Below, in pieces: positions 1 through 10,662 of a stretch of 64,000 nt of DNA. The stretch's first letter is position 1, and every line of letters starts with the position of its first letter. This DNA comes from Crotophaga sulcirostris. Taxonomy: Eukaryota; Chordata; Aves; Cuculiformes; Crotophagidae. The stretch spans positions 1,168,708-1,232,707 of the forward strand of contig VYZB01000210.1 of NCBI GenBank assembly GCA_013397455.1, given 5' to 3'. The translations under genes were made by a program, and so were the position numbers. Below the pieces are notes generated by a model. That model did no database searches. It was given only the letters and a program-made list of their open reading frames with translations, and was not told the DNA's origin.

Positions 1-780
1 AGCTGACAACTGAATTAGTACTCTTTCCTTAGTATGCCACTGCCTCATGACAATAGCCTTAGGGGTAAGATATAGATAACTGAGAAGTTTTCTCACTGTT
101 GTGATATATTTTTTCATATGGTTAATAAGGCAATTGAAATGACATTCTGTCACTGTGGTACAATTCAGTGAATTTGTGATTTCCCTAGTGTTGCCACTAG
201 GAGGAGAAGCACGGTATTAATATCCCCCCTCTCTTTTTCTTGGAAAACATGTTTAAAGGATATGACAAGTCTGCAAACTAAGGCGTCCTTTAGTGTTGCT
301 AAGGATTAGCTACTGTTTATTATCACTAATGGGAAAAGGCTTAGGGATGAACTGTTGTTGCTCCACTGTGGATTTTGTTTCAAAAGCCTCACATGAGTGC
401 CCTTATATTCCAATCAGTGAGTTCAGCTAAAGAAACACAAATAAGAGAATCATCAGCAATAAAGCAAAACAACAATAATGGCTACATCTGTTTAAAAGGA
501 TACTTAGGAAATCTCTTATAAGAATTTACATTTCTTTCCTTACAATAAAGCCTATCAAAGCATGCTGGGCCCAGTTCATTTCTGAAATAACTCTGCTAAG
601 GTTCTGATGCCAAATCCTGTTATTGCTGCTGAAAGTGAAGGTATTTGCACTGAAGGCCAGATCATCTGAAGACTCTGCTTGGTCTCATCATCAAGATGCC
701 CTGTCCTGAAAGATGTAAAAGGCAAAGTAAGGTGCCAGTGCTGAGCACCTTGTGAGAGCAGGGCTTTTGTCAGCAAAGAT
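1..780. other. Unique AT-rich noncoding sequence
   Basis: No repeat family, RNA gene or coding exon is recognised. Open frames are short; the longest is about 66 codons on the minus strand and resembles no known protein. Confidence 0.5.
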
Positions 781-1000
781 CTCCATCAGCGCCGCATGCG
801 ATGCTTGTATGGTAATTGATTATTTCCCAAAGGCCTCTGTACCAGCAGCTCAGATTCACATAAAACCTTTACCTTAGTTCAAGCATCTATCACAACTGTA
901 GTGACTGCAGACGAAAGAGGTAATTGGAATGGCAGAGGCTGCCTTTTTCTCAACGGCCGGGCAATCGCCCCTTGGCGAGACGGAAGAGGATGATGCATTT
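781..1000. other. CpG-richer pocket, possible conserved noncoding element
   Basis: About eight CpG dinucleotides lie in roughly 200 bases, clustered near 787-803 and 952-985, in an otherwise CpG-poor neighbourhood. No ORF or repeat explains them. A conserved regulatory element is one possibility; an old decayed GC-rich repeat is another. Confidence 0.25.
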
Positions 1001-1669
1001 ATGCACAGACACATATTGTTCCAGTGGTGCATGCCTCTAGATGTACTGGCTGTACTCGAAGGGCTCCAGCTTGCCTGTTACAGGTTATTAATCTGATCAG
1101 TGTCTCAGCAGAGGGCTTTCAGCTGGAGCTTTGCTTACTGCAGGTCGGTGGAACGCGTGTTTATCTAACAGCATGTGAACTGCTTATCAGAAAACTCCAA
1201 AGACATAAATAAAAGGGTAGAATGTTCTCTTCTACTCATTGTTGACGTTAAGGCACAGTATATGTATACATGGATATTTACTTTTTGCTGTACGGGTGTT
1301 GACAATTGTCAGAGATCCAGAGTCTCAGTGTTTCTCCCCCCCTTTGAAGATCACCACATGCTCAGACATATCAAGTTTCGTGCTTTAGGAAGGTTCTGTA
1401 TCTATTCAGTCTTATACCATTATATCTCAACTAGCATCCTTTCCGTAGGCTTATATTAATTTTAGCTACTTTCTTCTTCAGCTGTCTGACCTCCCTTGCT
1501 TGTTATAGGCAGTAGGCATGGTTTTTTAGCAAACACCCAGCAGAATGTGGTGTATGGGGTGAAGAGAGATAGGGGTGTGAAGCAGCCAGGAGTACAACTA
1601 AATGGAAACCTTCACCTAATGATGTACTGTGGTCTCTTCCCAGAAGGTGGCCTAATGTCCCCATCTACA
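1001..1669. other. Unique noncoding sequence
   Basis: Several overlapping short open frames (60-94 codons) occur on the plus strand, but none has a recognisable domain or start context. The part just upstream of 1670 may be the eroded body of the CR1 whose 3' end follows, but no CR1 ORF2 residues can be read in it. Confidence 0.4.
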
Positions 1670-1732
1670 GGGACCTGATTATCTTGAAGGTCTTTTCCAA
1701 TCTAAATGATTCTATCCTATGATTCTATGATC
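1670..1732 (+). mobile_element. CR1 LINE, 3' terminal fragment
   Basis: Only the conserved CR1 3' end is visible: the block reading GATTATCTTGAAGGTC, then TTTTCCAATCTAAATGATTC, then two ATTCTATG-like octamers ending near 1732. The octamer tail at the right marks a plus-strand copy. It is severely 5'-truncated, as most CR1 copies are. Confidence 0.85.
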
Positions 1733-3954
1733 TCATGACAAGACCTTTTGCTTCAATCTGAGGATTGTTAGTTATCTAATATAGATTTAGCCATGTAGAT
1801 ATGGTGGACACAATTCATGGGTGTCTAATGCCACTTAAAATGTCTATTTCTGACATGATACTCCAGAAGGGAATAAGTCACCTGCATCCCTGTGCCATAG
1901 CTGCTCATGCATCTAGATGAACCGGATACACTGTCTCATATCACACTGAACCCACTGTATTCGATTCTGTTTATTTAGTTTATTTGTACCCTTCTCTTGT
2001 GCTTATTTATGCATTATAAACCACTGGGCTTCCTGTAAGTTCACATCTGAGCAGTATAGAGGCAGCAACTGATGAGCTCTCTGTATTCCTGGAAGGAACA
2101 AAACTACGTGCAAATTCAACTGTATTCTTTTAATAGTTTCATTGAAATAAAGCATTAGAAAAGAGGAAAGATTGAATGATTTAGCGTAAACTTTTTCTTT
2201 TTGAAGTTAAATGTTTGAACTTTCCATTTCAGAAGGACGTTTTATTTTAAAATCAACTTACATTTTTAAAGGGAATAATAAAGAAGCTATAAATTAGCCC
2301 AAGATACGTTGCTATTTCAGTTCTTACTGATTGTAGACATGATCCTGCAAGCAGGTATGCACGGTTTAAGACTAAGGACTTGCTTCACCCTTGTCACACT
2401 GCTCCAGTGCTGAGAATAAAACATGTAAAGATTTTTACAGTATTGTGGCCCAGCTGAGCAATATCTGATTTTATGTAGTTGGAAGTTATGAGTGTATGAA
2501 TAATGCATCTACAGGCCTGAAGATTTAATGGCATGTAGGGAACATGACAGGGTGAATGCAGAGTACTGTGGAGCAAATAGCAAATTTCCTGTAACTTCAA
2601 GGAAATTTAGAGTTAAATAATGACAGATAAGGTGGTCAGGAATTCTTGCTATTTAAGTAGAAACAAAGTCTAAGAGGCCACATCAGTGAAAATCCATAAA
2701 GCTAATGCTTTGTTCATGTAACTAATGATGTGGACCTCAGCATCAGAGACCAATGACAAAGTGTGTTGGTTGGAAGTAAAGTCCTCCAAAACTGGATTTT
2801 GCTGTCTGTTATAAAAAACTGCACGTGCAATGATGTTTTCTATTTTACTACTTTTTACTGCAGCACTCACCACTGTTATTTTGGTCTCTGAGCATTCTAG
2901 GTTGTTTTGCCCTTTTTTTCTAGACACCAAAACCTGGTCTAAAACATATTTTGATTTGTTAGGTTTTTTATGTTCCAGCAGCACTCGTGGAAGTGTAACT
3001 GTAACAGGGAAGAGGTGCCATGGCAGGAGGTGATTTTATTTTTCTGCATGGTGCAGGAAATTTTGCCTTTCAGTGAGAGCTGCCCACTGCCATCATGGTG
3101 TTTGCAATCCTCTGCACCCAGGAGCACCTCTGTGGGGAGATGGAGCTGGATGGGCTCCTTTTCACAGGGAGTACTTCAACACCTCTTATTTTCATAGAAA
3201 ATATTAAAAGCTGACAGTAGTGTCTTTCCATGTCTGTTAAATGCTTGTTCCAAAAATCCTCCAATCAGGATTCACTTTTAAAAGATAATTTAGCATTCAT
3301 GAAAGGTTTATCGTGGCAACTCTGAACACTGGGAGCCAGTATAGATTAATCGGTTTTCCTCGACCTCTACAGACAAGCTGTTCCCATCGAACACGTATGC
3401 CTGTATCGCAGGTTAGGTCAAGACTTGTTGTCATCCACAATGGTTGCCTAGATGCTCAAAGGTCTTAGAGAATATAAGCTGAAGATCTTTCTTGGCATGG
3501 TAACGGGCTTCTAAATTTTTATGACTTATCACACCTTAACCCAGCAGAGAAGGCAGGTGGTATTCTAGCATTAAAAATCTGCTTCCCCTCAGCCTCTTTC
3601 TATCTCCAAAGGAAACTGTTGACAAGCCATTTAAAAAATAGACAAGATCAACTATATCCAGAGCATTTTAAAACATAAAGGCTTTATGAAAAGAAAAGCA
3701 GAGTGTCTGCAACACTTCTACGGAACATGAATTCAAGAGTTCTGGCTGTGGAAAATTAACTACTATGTGTTTAGACTCCAGGGAGTAAATGAGGGGATCT
3801 GGGGAGACTGAAACCATGTCAGACTATCTGTATAGGCATAGACACTCTTTGATAAGCTCTGTGGTAGCTTAGCCAAGATGACAGCAATCTTTGGAGAGGA
3901 GTATCATAAGGTAGACTGTAGCATCTCTACGGACCAAGTGTGGCCAAGCTGTTT
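1733..3954. other. Unique noncoding sequence
   Basis: No repeat, RNA gene or supported exon is seen in 2.2 kb. The longest open frame (104 codons, minus, 2670-2984) has no family resemblance and overlaps frames on the other strand, as expected for chance ORFs. Confidence 0.5.
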
Positions 3955-4439
3955 ATGTGAGTATTGCTGTTATAGCCAAACATCTGGAAGAAAAGGACCT
4001 GATAGAGAGTAGTCAATATGGGTTCATCAAGGGGCAATCATGCTTGACCAATCTGATAACCTTCTATGATGTCATGACTGATTTAGCAGATGAGGGGAGA
4101 GCAGTGAAAGTTGTGTACTTTGACTTCAGCAAGGCTTTTGACAACCATTCCCACAACATCCTCATAGGTGGGCTTAGGAAGTGTGGGTTAGATGAGTGGA
4201 CAGTGAGATGGACTGAGACCTGTCTGGATGGCACATCAAGAGGGTTTTGATCAACGGCAAAGAGCACTGGAACAGGATGCCCACGGAGGTTGTGGAGTCT
4301 CCTTCTCTGGAGATGCTCAAGATCCACCTGGATGCATTCCTGTGCAACCTGCTATAGGTGAACCTGCTTTAGCAGGGGTTTGGACTAGATGACCTCCAGA
4401 GGTCCCTTCCAACCCCTACCGTTCTATAATTCTATGATT
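3955..4439 (+). mobile_element. CR1 LINE with RT segment joined to 3' end by internal deletion
   Basis: Two non-adjacent parts of CR1 are fused on the plus strand. 3955-4263 encodes part of the reverse-transcriptase domain. 4264-4356 encodes the extreme ORF2 C-terminus, followed by the CR1 3' UTR and a degenerate ATTCTATG tail at 4421-4439. Several hundred bases of ORF2 that normally separate them, including the FADD catalytic block, are missing. The junction lies in the short string GAGCAC, where both sides could share a few bases. Confidence 0.9.
3957..4356 (+). pseudogene. CR1 ORF2 fragment (reverse transcriptase, internally deleted)
   Basis: The LINE polyprotein would copy CR1 RNA into DNA at a nicked target. 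Visible landmarks are IAKHLEEKDLIESSQYGF, then a loop ending KGQSCLTNLI, then the RT motif-A region VVYFDFSKAFD, whose first aspartate carries metal in active enzymes. A frame change near 4240 creates a stop after TSRGF. In the adjacent frame the text continues VLINGKE directly into [18 protein letters not shown] and ends CNLL-stop. Motifs B and C are absent, so the copy is dead. Both halves match the CR1 family closely enough for a secure family call. Confidence 0.85.
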
Positions 4440-5639
4440 AGTTAATTTGGTTGGGTGTTAAGTTGCATGATTTTAGCAAGAGCTCTTTTTAAAAAATTTG
4501 CAGGTACTGACTGATTCTGCACTGCACAATAGTTTTCCACATCATGATTTCGATGAAACAGCTCATGAAAAAAAAAAAAAGCATTACTGAATAAGGGTAA
4601 ATAGATCAGGCCTAAACCCTTTGAAGGTTTCTACAGCTTGTGCTATTGACAGTTTCTTTCCTGAATTTGCTTTGGTTTTGTGCCTAGTGAGCATCTGACT
4701 GCTGTTTTAGAAACTGCTAACATATTCTACAGAGCACTAAATTTTGCAGTATCCCTACAATAACCTTAATACTTTTTATCTTGAATGCTGTAGTGCGTGT
4801 ACCTTTATTTATAATGTATTGTACAGTCTGTGGTGCTCACTAGTGCTGTACATTTACCATTAGCACTCCAGGAAATGAAAGAATTGTAACTTACATTATG
4901 ACAGGGGCAATTCGAGGCAGTCTTATTTGTCAAGGCAACTTTCATTTAAATTGGAGGCTGAAGTAGCCTATAGTGTTAGAGTAAGTAAAAAGCTGCCAGA
5001 AGAAAATAGTAGAAAAATCAAATTAGAAAGTTTAGGTGTAGAAAAGGACACAGTTTTGGTTTTCAGTTAATTTTTGTGATGCAAAGTGAAGGTGAAAGGA
5101 TACGAAGAGATAGAGACTTGCAACTGAAAGACAGAAGAGACCTCTGTGCTGCCCACTGGTATTAGGAAGAGGGAGAAAAATATAGGAAATGGTAGAAAGA
5201 GCAAAATCTGAAAAAGGAAGTCTTGAAGAGTGGACAAAGTAAGCTAATTCATAGCACCCAACTTAGGAGCATGTTTTTGGTTAATGTAATTGTGTATCAC
5301 TCTCTGAAGTCACGTAGTCACTCTCTTGAGTTCAAGAGGATGGGTTTCTGCTGTAGGCAGTTGGGCTACATTTCTTCTCCAGGTGGTATAAAAACCTCTA
5401 AGGATGAACCAATGAGGCTGAAGTGAGAAAAACAACCTGAGTGATACAGGGATTCTGAGGGAAAGCAGAAAACATCTACTGAGGCCATTACAGAAGTATG
5501 ATGGAGGAGCAGAACAAATGCTAAATGCCTGTGCCAAAAGGAGAATTGGCACAGCCCCGTGTTGTACCATGACACCCATGACAGAAATGCAGGACTGTTT
5601 GCTGCATATCTGTGTCTGAGCGTAACAGATAGGGTGTAC
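4440..5639. other. Unique noncoding sequence with a short A-tract
   Basis: No repeat family is recognised. A run of 13 adenines lies at 4568-4580. Short ORFs (up to 89 codons, minus, 5310-5579) show no domain. Confidence 0.5.
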
Positions 5640-6206
5640 TGGTTGTGACTGGGATAGAGTTAATTACATACATAATGGCTTGTACAGTGCTGGTTTAGAT
5701 TTGTGACAAAAGCAGCATTGATAACACAGGGATGTTTTAATTACAGCTGAGCAGTGCTTACAGAGAGTCAAGGTCTTTTCTGCCTCTCTCATGACCCCAT
5801 CAGAGAGGACATTGGGGGTGCACAAGACCCTGGGAGGGAACACAGCCAGGACAGCTGGCCCCAACCAACCAAAGAGGTGTTCCGTGTCATATAATGTCAT
5901 GTTTGGCAGTAAAAGTTGAGGGAAGAGGAAGGAAGTGGGCACATTTGGAGTGATGATGTTTACTTTGTCTTCCCAAGTAACCGTTAAACACGATGGAGCC
6001 TGCTTTCCTGAAGGTGGCTGAACACCTTGCTGCCAATTAATACATCAATTTGCTTTGCTTGTCTGCACAACTTCTGCTTTACATGTTAAACTGTCTTTAC
6101 TCCAACCCGTGAGTTTTCTCATTTTTACCCTCTCTGTTGTCTTCCCCATCCTACTGAGGAGGAGTGAGCAGGAGGCTTAGCTCCCTGCTGAGGTTAAACC
6201 GCAGCA
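5640..6206 (+). mobile_element. Solo LTR of an endogenous retrovirus (ERVL-like)
   Basis: A 567-base element begins TGGTTGTGACTGGGATAGAG and ends GAGGTTAAACCGCAGCA, giving TG...CA termini. Internal landmarks match an avian LTR family I recall: the GAGCAGTGCTTACAGAGAGT block near 5748, a TATA-like stretch near 5907 (CAGTAAAAG), a splice/polyadenylation-type region with GTTAAACTGTCTTTACTCC near 6085, and a pyrimidine-rich 3' part. No primer-binding site, coding region or second LTR flanks it, so it is a solo LTR left by recombination between the two LTRs of a provirus. No clean 5-base target-site duplication is visible. ERVL class is inferred from family resemblance only. Confidence 0.75.
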
Positions 6207-6631
6207 CATGGAAAGACCACCCAGGTGGGCAGTGCTGCACACGTGCAATTCAACCAGAGATTTTCAATTGAGGATGAATATTCTGGAGCTGACCAAATCC
6301 ACCTGTGGATTTGCACCTGCACAGAACTGAGACAACTTGTATCATCTGAAGGATGGTCCTATATCCAATACACTAACCGGTTTCTTTTTTTTTTTTTCAT
6401 TTTTTTGTGATACAAACTACATCTTTGGGAGGAGCACTTTTTATTATCTACAAAACAGATTATAAGGAATACAGAGGTCCTGATCCCACTGACAAAGCAC
6501 GTGCTGCTAATCAATGACAAGCTTATATCGACTGAAAGACCATCAAGCTCTATAGATGAGAGCAAACCAGGATCACACTGATCTTTTTCTTATTTACTTG
6601 CAATGAACTATGATACAGTAGAAAAAAAAAT
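6207..6631. other. Unique noncoding sequence with a T-tract
   Basis: A run of 13 thymines occurs at 6385-6397. Nothing else is recognised. 6295-6330 carries a short self-complementary motif around ATCCACCTGTGGAT that might belong to an old MITE, but this is too weak to call. Confidence 0.4.
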
Positions 6632-6731
6632 GGGCTTGATTCTGCTTTCCTTTTCCAATGTGCAAATAAGGAGTAATGCCGCAGAGTTCAATGGAGTTTG
6701 GCTGTGTAAGTGGAAAATCAGATTTGGGACC
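6632..6731. mobile_element. Old palindromic MITE-like repeat
   Basis: The sequence starts GGGCTTGATTCTGC, has a central AGAGTTCAATGGAGTTTGGC, and ends near CAGATTTGGGACC, so the ends are imperfectly inverted. This layout (an inverted GATTCTG/CAGAATC type end around a TTCAATGG core) is that of an abundant old nonautonomous DNA element I recall from birds, crocodilians and turtles. The family name (possibly Chompy-like) is uncertain. Confidence 0.5.
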
Positions 6732-7842
6732 TTTATCGAACCCAATCCCACATCTTGTAGGAGGCTGCATTTCCACTTCTTTCTCACAGGGGCTTTTTAT
6801 TTGTATTTTTCCCTTCTGTGTCTCTCTTTATTTTCCTTTCCTTTGAAGTCCTAAATCCTATAGGTGACCAATCTTTCATCCATAATCTGCAGCATTCAAA
6901 TTAAAGGGAATAGTCTATAGATTCTAGGATTTTCTGCACACTATGGCTAAATCCTAGTAGAGTCCCTTATGAGCTAAGAAAGCCAGAAGCAGAGTATGAA
7001 GTTCAATTGATCCAATCAATGTGCCACATAAAATCACATTGTGTTCATTGCTAGTCAAAAACAAGCTAAAAACTCAGATATATTTCTCCCCCTTAATATA
7101 ATGTTGTTGAGTTAGCGAAATATGTTTAGAAATCTCAGTAGTTCCTGTTTTTATTAATCACTGTGTAGCCTTGAAATCTGCAAGATTCCATAAATCTTCC
7201 TTCAACTGAATACTTCTAAATTCCGTTTGGTTAGGGTTTTGTTGTGTTAGCAATAAATACGATCCTTTTCCTAGTGAAGCTGTATACTGCTTTAAAGAAA
7301 ATAGATAGAATGGAAATAAGTGCATTTTCCTCCAGTAACATTAAACAAAAAGGTTAAGCTCCTACTGACAGGAAAGATGTATTTGCAAGTGATTAGTTAT
7401 ATTTCTATTATAGCGCTTGTCTGTGTTCTTCTTTTGATGTTTAAACAAAGCTCTTGAACACACTGGGTTGTAATCTCTGATGTTGATTTATAGGTAGGAC
7501 TGAATTCCAAACACTGAACTAGTAGGCAAGCATTAATAAAAAGGAGAGACTTTCTTCCTGCTGGTTAATATGTGACTAAGCTCTCCTGTTTTAGGCCTCA
7601 ATCTGTCAAGAACAGGTGTATAATAGGGGAGTCCTTGAGGCGCAAAGACTGCAGATATACACAAAGGGTTTTGTTCAGCTGCACTCAGGACAAATGTTGA
7701 AACACCAATTTACAAAATTGTTTTGACACAGAATAGTTTTATGGTTATTATGACACAGACATAAAATTATTTAGGTTACTTCAGACCCAAGAGGATTGGT
7801 GGATTGGTGGGAACTCCAGATGGACTTAACTAAACTACTGTA
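6732..7842. other. Unique noncoding sequence
   Basis: No repeat or gene is recognised. Two tandem copies of GGATTGGT lie at 7793-7808. Confidence 0.5.
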
Positions 7843-7912
7843 GGTAATTGGGCAACACAATGGCAGATGAAATTCAACACAGACAAGCGGAAGATAGAAT
7901 GCATTGTGAGAA
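7843..7912 (+). pseudogene. Old CR1 ORF2 fragment
   Basis: In one plus-strand frame the sequence reads W-Q-M-K-F-N-T-D-K. This is the conserved block just after the FADD catalytic motif in CR1 reverse transcriptase, normally followed by a C-K-V-M-H type motif. Here that motif is altered to RKIEC, then homology fades. It is an old, heavily mutated piece with no 3' end attached. Confidence 0.65.
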
Positions 7913-8439
7913 GAGTTTAAGTGCTAAAAATCCCATAGACTTCAGGGAGGTCAGATCTTCAAGGGCTGGTAGGAGCTGAACAAATATTACCCTCTCCATA
8001 GAAATCTCTAGATCAGTGTAGATGGCAAATATGTAGAGAATGAGGACCAAAACAAATCTTTCTGTTATATTCTATTTTGAGTTGCAGACAACCTCTTATA
8101 TTTCAGAAGAAGGCAAATAATCATCAACCAAGTTATGCCCTCGAAGAAAACTATGTCTCAACAAATATCAGACTAAAGTTCAGAAACATGAAAAATAATT
8201 GCAAACGTTGCTGAAACATAGGACTGTGTGCTTCCTGAGCATGCAAAGGACGGACCACCATCCATTTCCTCCAGGAACTTGAACTGAGGCAGGTTGGTTT
8301 CCTCCTCCCACTGCTGCTAAGACAGGCCAATTATTACAACAGTTGAATAAAATATATATACAAAGAGATGTCCAATTACACTTAAAAAAATCCAAAATTC
8401 AAGTACACCTGCACTAGTTAGGTGCCACCAAGACAGAAC

Positions 8440-8780
8440 CTCTCAGTGCTAGGAAATTCCGTCTTATTCTAAAGTTGCATTTATGTAAACTTCAGCTTCC
8501 AGTTATAGGATCTTGTCATGCCATGACAAGCTCCCTGCTATCAAACATTTTTAAGTACCTTATGCAGTGATCACCTCACCTCTCCACTTTCCCTTTGATA
8601 ATCTAAGTTGAGCTCCTTAAACCTGACATCGCAGAGCTTGTTTTGCAACCCCTGGATCAGTTTTGTGGCACTCCTTTGAACTCTCTGTAGTGTATCCACA
8701 TACTTTTGAAAAATAGCTATGCCCTCTTACAAAATGCAGTTTATGGTGTCTATTCCACTGTCTAGCTTCTAATTCATTGT
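8440..8780 (-). mobile_element. Ancient CR1/L3-type LINE fragment
   Basis: Read on the minus strand, the middle of this block matches the ORF2 region that encodes the LERVQRRATK-type segment. The plus-strand text GTGGCACTCCTTTGAACTC followed by CTGTAGTGTATCCACATAC is the recognisable part. It is much more diverged than the other CR1 copies here and has no visible tail. Boundaries are approximate. Confidence 0.5.
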
Positions 8781-8828
8781 ATCCCTTTTATAGATGCAAC
8801 ATTAGATCAATTCTCTTTGTGGTGTTTG

Positions 8829-8932
8829 CACAGATGATGGGTTGGTGTTAGTGTTGAGTTATAGGTTGGACTCGATGATCTCAGAAGTCCTTTCCAACCT
8901 TGTAACACTGTCATACTGTGATAATAACACAA
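8829..8932 (+). mobile_element. CR1 LINE 3' end, GATACTGT-tail subfamily
   Basis: This is a 5'-truncated copy starting at GATGATGGGTTGGTGTTAGT, with the conserved GGTTGGACTCGATGATC and CCTTTCCAACCTTGTAA blocks. It ends in two variant octamers (ACACTGTC, ATACTGTG) rather than ATTCTATG. It belongs to the same subfamily as the copies at 31982, 37361, 28457 and 58719. Confidence 0.9.
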
Positions 8933-9713
8933 AATGGTTGTGCCCATGACATACTTGACTATGTACTTGTTGGGTATCTCTGCTAGGGGTTGTAACTTCT
9001 ACCTAAAGGACATAAGCTCCTTAGGACAGCAAAGCTTTTTCTGATGTTTTTTTTCTCAATGGAAAAGAAATAACTATCTTGTAGTGGATTGGATGCCATT
9101 CTGTAAAACATATGGGAAATGTAACAGAAATTCCTACTTTCTGATGCTTTAACTCTTCCAGGGTTACTACACCTTATATTGCAGCCCAGAAAAGTTATCT
9201 ATCAACTTCACTATCCAATGAAATTGATTTGTTACATATACAGGTAGCAGCAGTTACAAACCCCATTTGTTTAGAAAGGCTGAACGTCAGAAGAACGTCA
9301 TATGCTTAAACCAGGTACAACAGCATTTGTATAGAGGTCTTAAAGTTTTCAGCTCTTGTTTCTAAACCTTATTGCTACTTTTAGACAAGACCCCCTCCAG
9401 TGACTAAGCTGTGGGTAGGACAAATTGCAGTGTAAAATCTAAACTGGGAAACTGCAGAAGATCCATTGTATCACTCTTCTGTTGCAAAATTCTCCTAATT
9501 TCAAGGGCAGAGGGGTGACCACTCTGCAAGCATCCATCCAGACAGGCAGAACTCCTCGGTTTCAGAAGCCTGGCCTCTCTTTTAGTATACAAAATAGTGG
9601 AGTTTGCTAAGATCTTTAATCTTCTTCAACTTTATTCCTCTGTGTGTGTGTATATATATGGGGGGTGGTTTTACCTTCTATTTATTTTTTTCTCTATATA
9701 CATTAGGTTTGAG
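8933..9713. other. Unique noncoding sequence with a (TG)n(TA)n microsatellite
   Basis: A compound repeat of five TG and about five TA units lies at 9641-9659, followed by a run of Gs. GAACGTCA occurs twice near 9282-9302. No gene is recognised. Confidence 0.5.
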
Positions 9714-9813
9714 ATACTGATCCTGAGCTAGACCATCATCTGAGACTAAATAAATATGGTTTCATTGATTTCAACTGAACTAAAGAAGGTTACATAAAAT
9801 GAGAATATTTTTG

Positions 9814-9917
9814 CTGATCCACTGGGAGGTGTCCCTGCCCATGGCAGGGGGTTTGGAACTGGATGGGCTTTAAGGTCCCTTCCACCCCAAACAGTTCTAT
9901 GATTCCATCTTCTCTGT
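9814..9917 (+). mobile_element. Second copy of a CR1 3' end including its host flank
   Basis: These 104 bases match 10900-11003 with a single C/G mismatch (9822 against 10908). The match includes the CR1 3' end and 12-13 bases of what appears to be non-CR1 flank (CATCTTCTCTGT) beyond the tail. An independent CR1 insertion would not carry the same downstream flank. So this is a copy of the other locus or an assembly error, and the adjacent N at 9918 favours the latter. Confidence 0.85.
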
Positions 9918-9918
9918 N
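9918..9918. other. Single ambiguous base (N)
   Basis: An isolated N sits exactly at the junction between the duplicated CR1 block and the second copy of the 68-base MITE segment. Confidence 0.99.
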
Positions 9919-10035
9919 CCATCATCTGAGGCTAAATAAATATGGTTTCATTGATTTCAACTGAACTAAAGAAGGTTACATAAAATCTGTAGAATCTGTA
10001 GCTCTGTTTTTAATTTTTTAGTGGTGTAAAAGCAC

Positions 10036-10112
10036 AGATTTCCTTATGATGTCAGGGTAACTGAGCCCAGTGAGTCTGTAGGTTACAACTGTATTGCTAC
10101 CTCTACAGCTGA
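10036..10112. mobile_element. Probable MITE-like remnant
   Basis: The order CAGGGTAACTGAGCCCAGTG then TCTGTAGGTTACAACTG parallels the GAGTAACTCCATTGA...TCAATGGAGTTAC core of the old palindromic repeat. The copy is diverged and its boundaries are approximate. Confidence 0.35.
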
Positions 10113-10299
10113 CAGAGCATTCATCTCACTGGTAAACTGGAATAAGGTTGGATTAGTCTCTCAAAAAATGTTTCCAGTGGATGAGAAAAGCCCATGAAAC
10201 ACTGTCTTCAGTTCATTTTGGATGTCCGTTTGCTATAACACATAGTGAAGAAGAGCAACGAGATGAATTCTGAAGGGTTGATTGTGGTTTTGTCTGAAC

Positions 10300-10352
10300 A
10301 AATATGCATCAGGAGTTGCTCCAGTGACGTCAGTAGAGATAAAACAACATTG
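10300..10352. mobile_element. Probable MITE-like remnant containing a TGACGTCA site
   Basis: CATCAGGAGTTGCTCCAGTG followed by ACGTCAGTAGAG resembles the central part of the same palindromic repeat. TGACGTCA at 10325-10332 is a perfect cAMP-response-element palindrome, but it probably arose from the repeat core (TTGAAGTCAA-like) and gives no evidence of function. Confidence 0.4.
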
Positions 10353-10662
10353 AAACAACATACAAATCATGGGAAAACACTACTGCAAATGCAGGAACTG
10401 AATTGAGAATCAGCATTGTCTTCATTAGTGTGTAGAATCCCTCTTTCCCAGCCTGAAATTTATATTTACAAATCATTTGATAAGGAAACATAATTGATGA
10501 AGTCTCATCAGGGATAGGTTTTTACTGACAACTGACTGATGCACAGTATAAAACTTCCAATATGAAACAGAAAGGAGAGGCATATCTAAACCACAAACAG
10601 AAATGTGGTATTTACTGTGGTTTTATCCTGGTTTAAAATTCTTACTCACTGGTTATAGCAGT
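10353..10662. other. Unique noncoding sequence
   Basis: Nothing is recognised in these 310 bases. Confidence 0.5.

Larger units (their letters stand above)
9714..10006. mobile_element. Old MITE-like repeat interrupted by a duplicated CR1 piece
   Basis: The host sequence (9714-9800 continuing at 9987-10006) resembles the palindromic MITE seen at 6632, with a TTTCATTGATTTCAACTGAA core. It is split. A 68-base piece (9733-9800) is repeated almost exactly at 9919-9986, with one A/G difference. Between the copies sit 13 unmatched bases, a CR1-derived block and one N. Confidence 0.45.

Noticed and set aside
10325..10332. Perfect TGACGTCA (CRE) palindrome
   Set aside because: It lies in the palindromic core of an apparent MITE remnant, so its presence is explained by the repeat. 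Kept only as a note on that feature.
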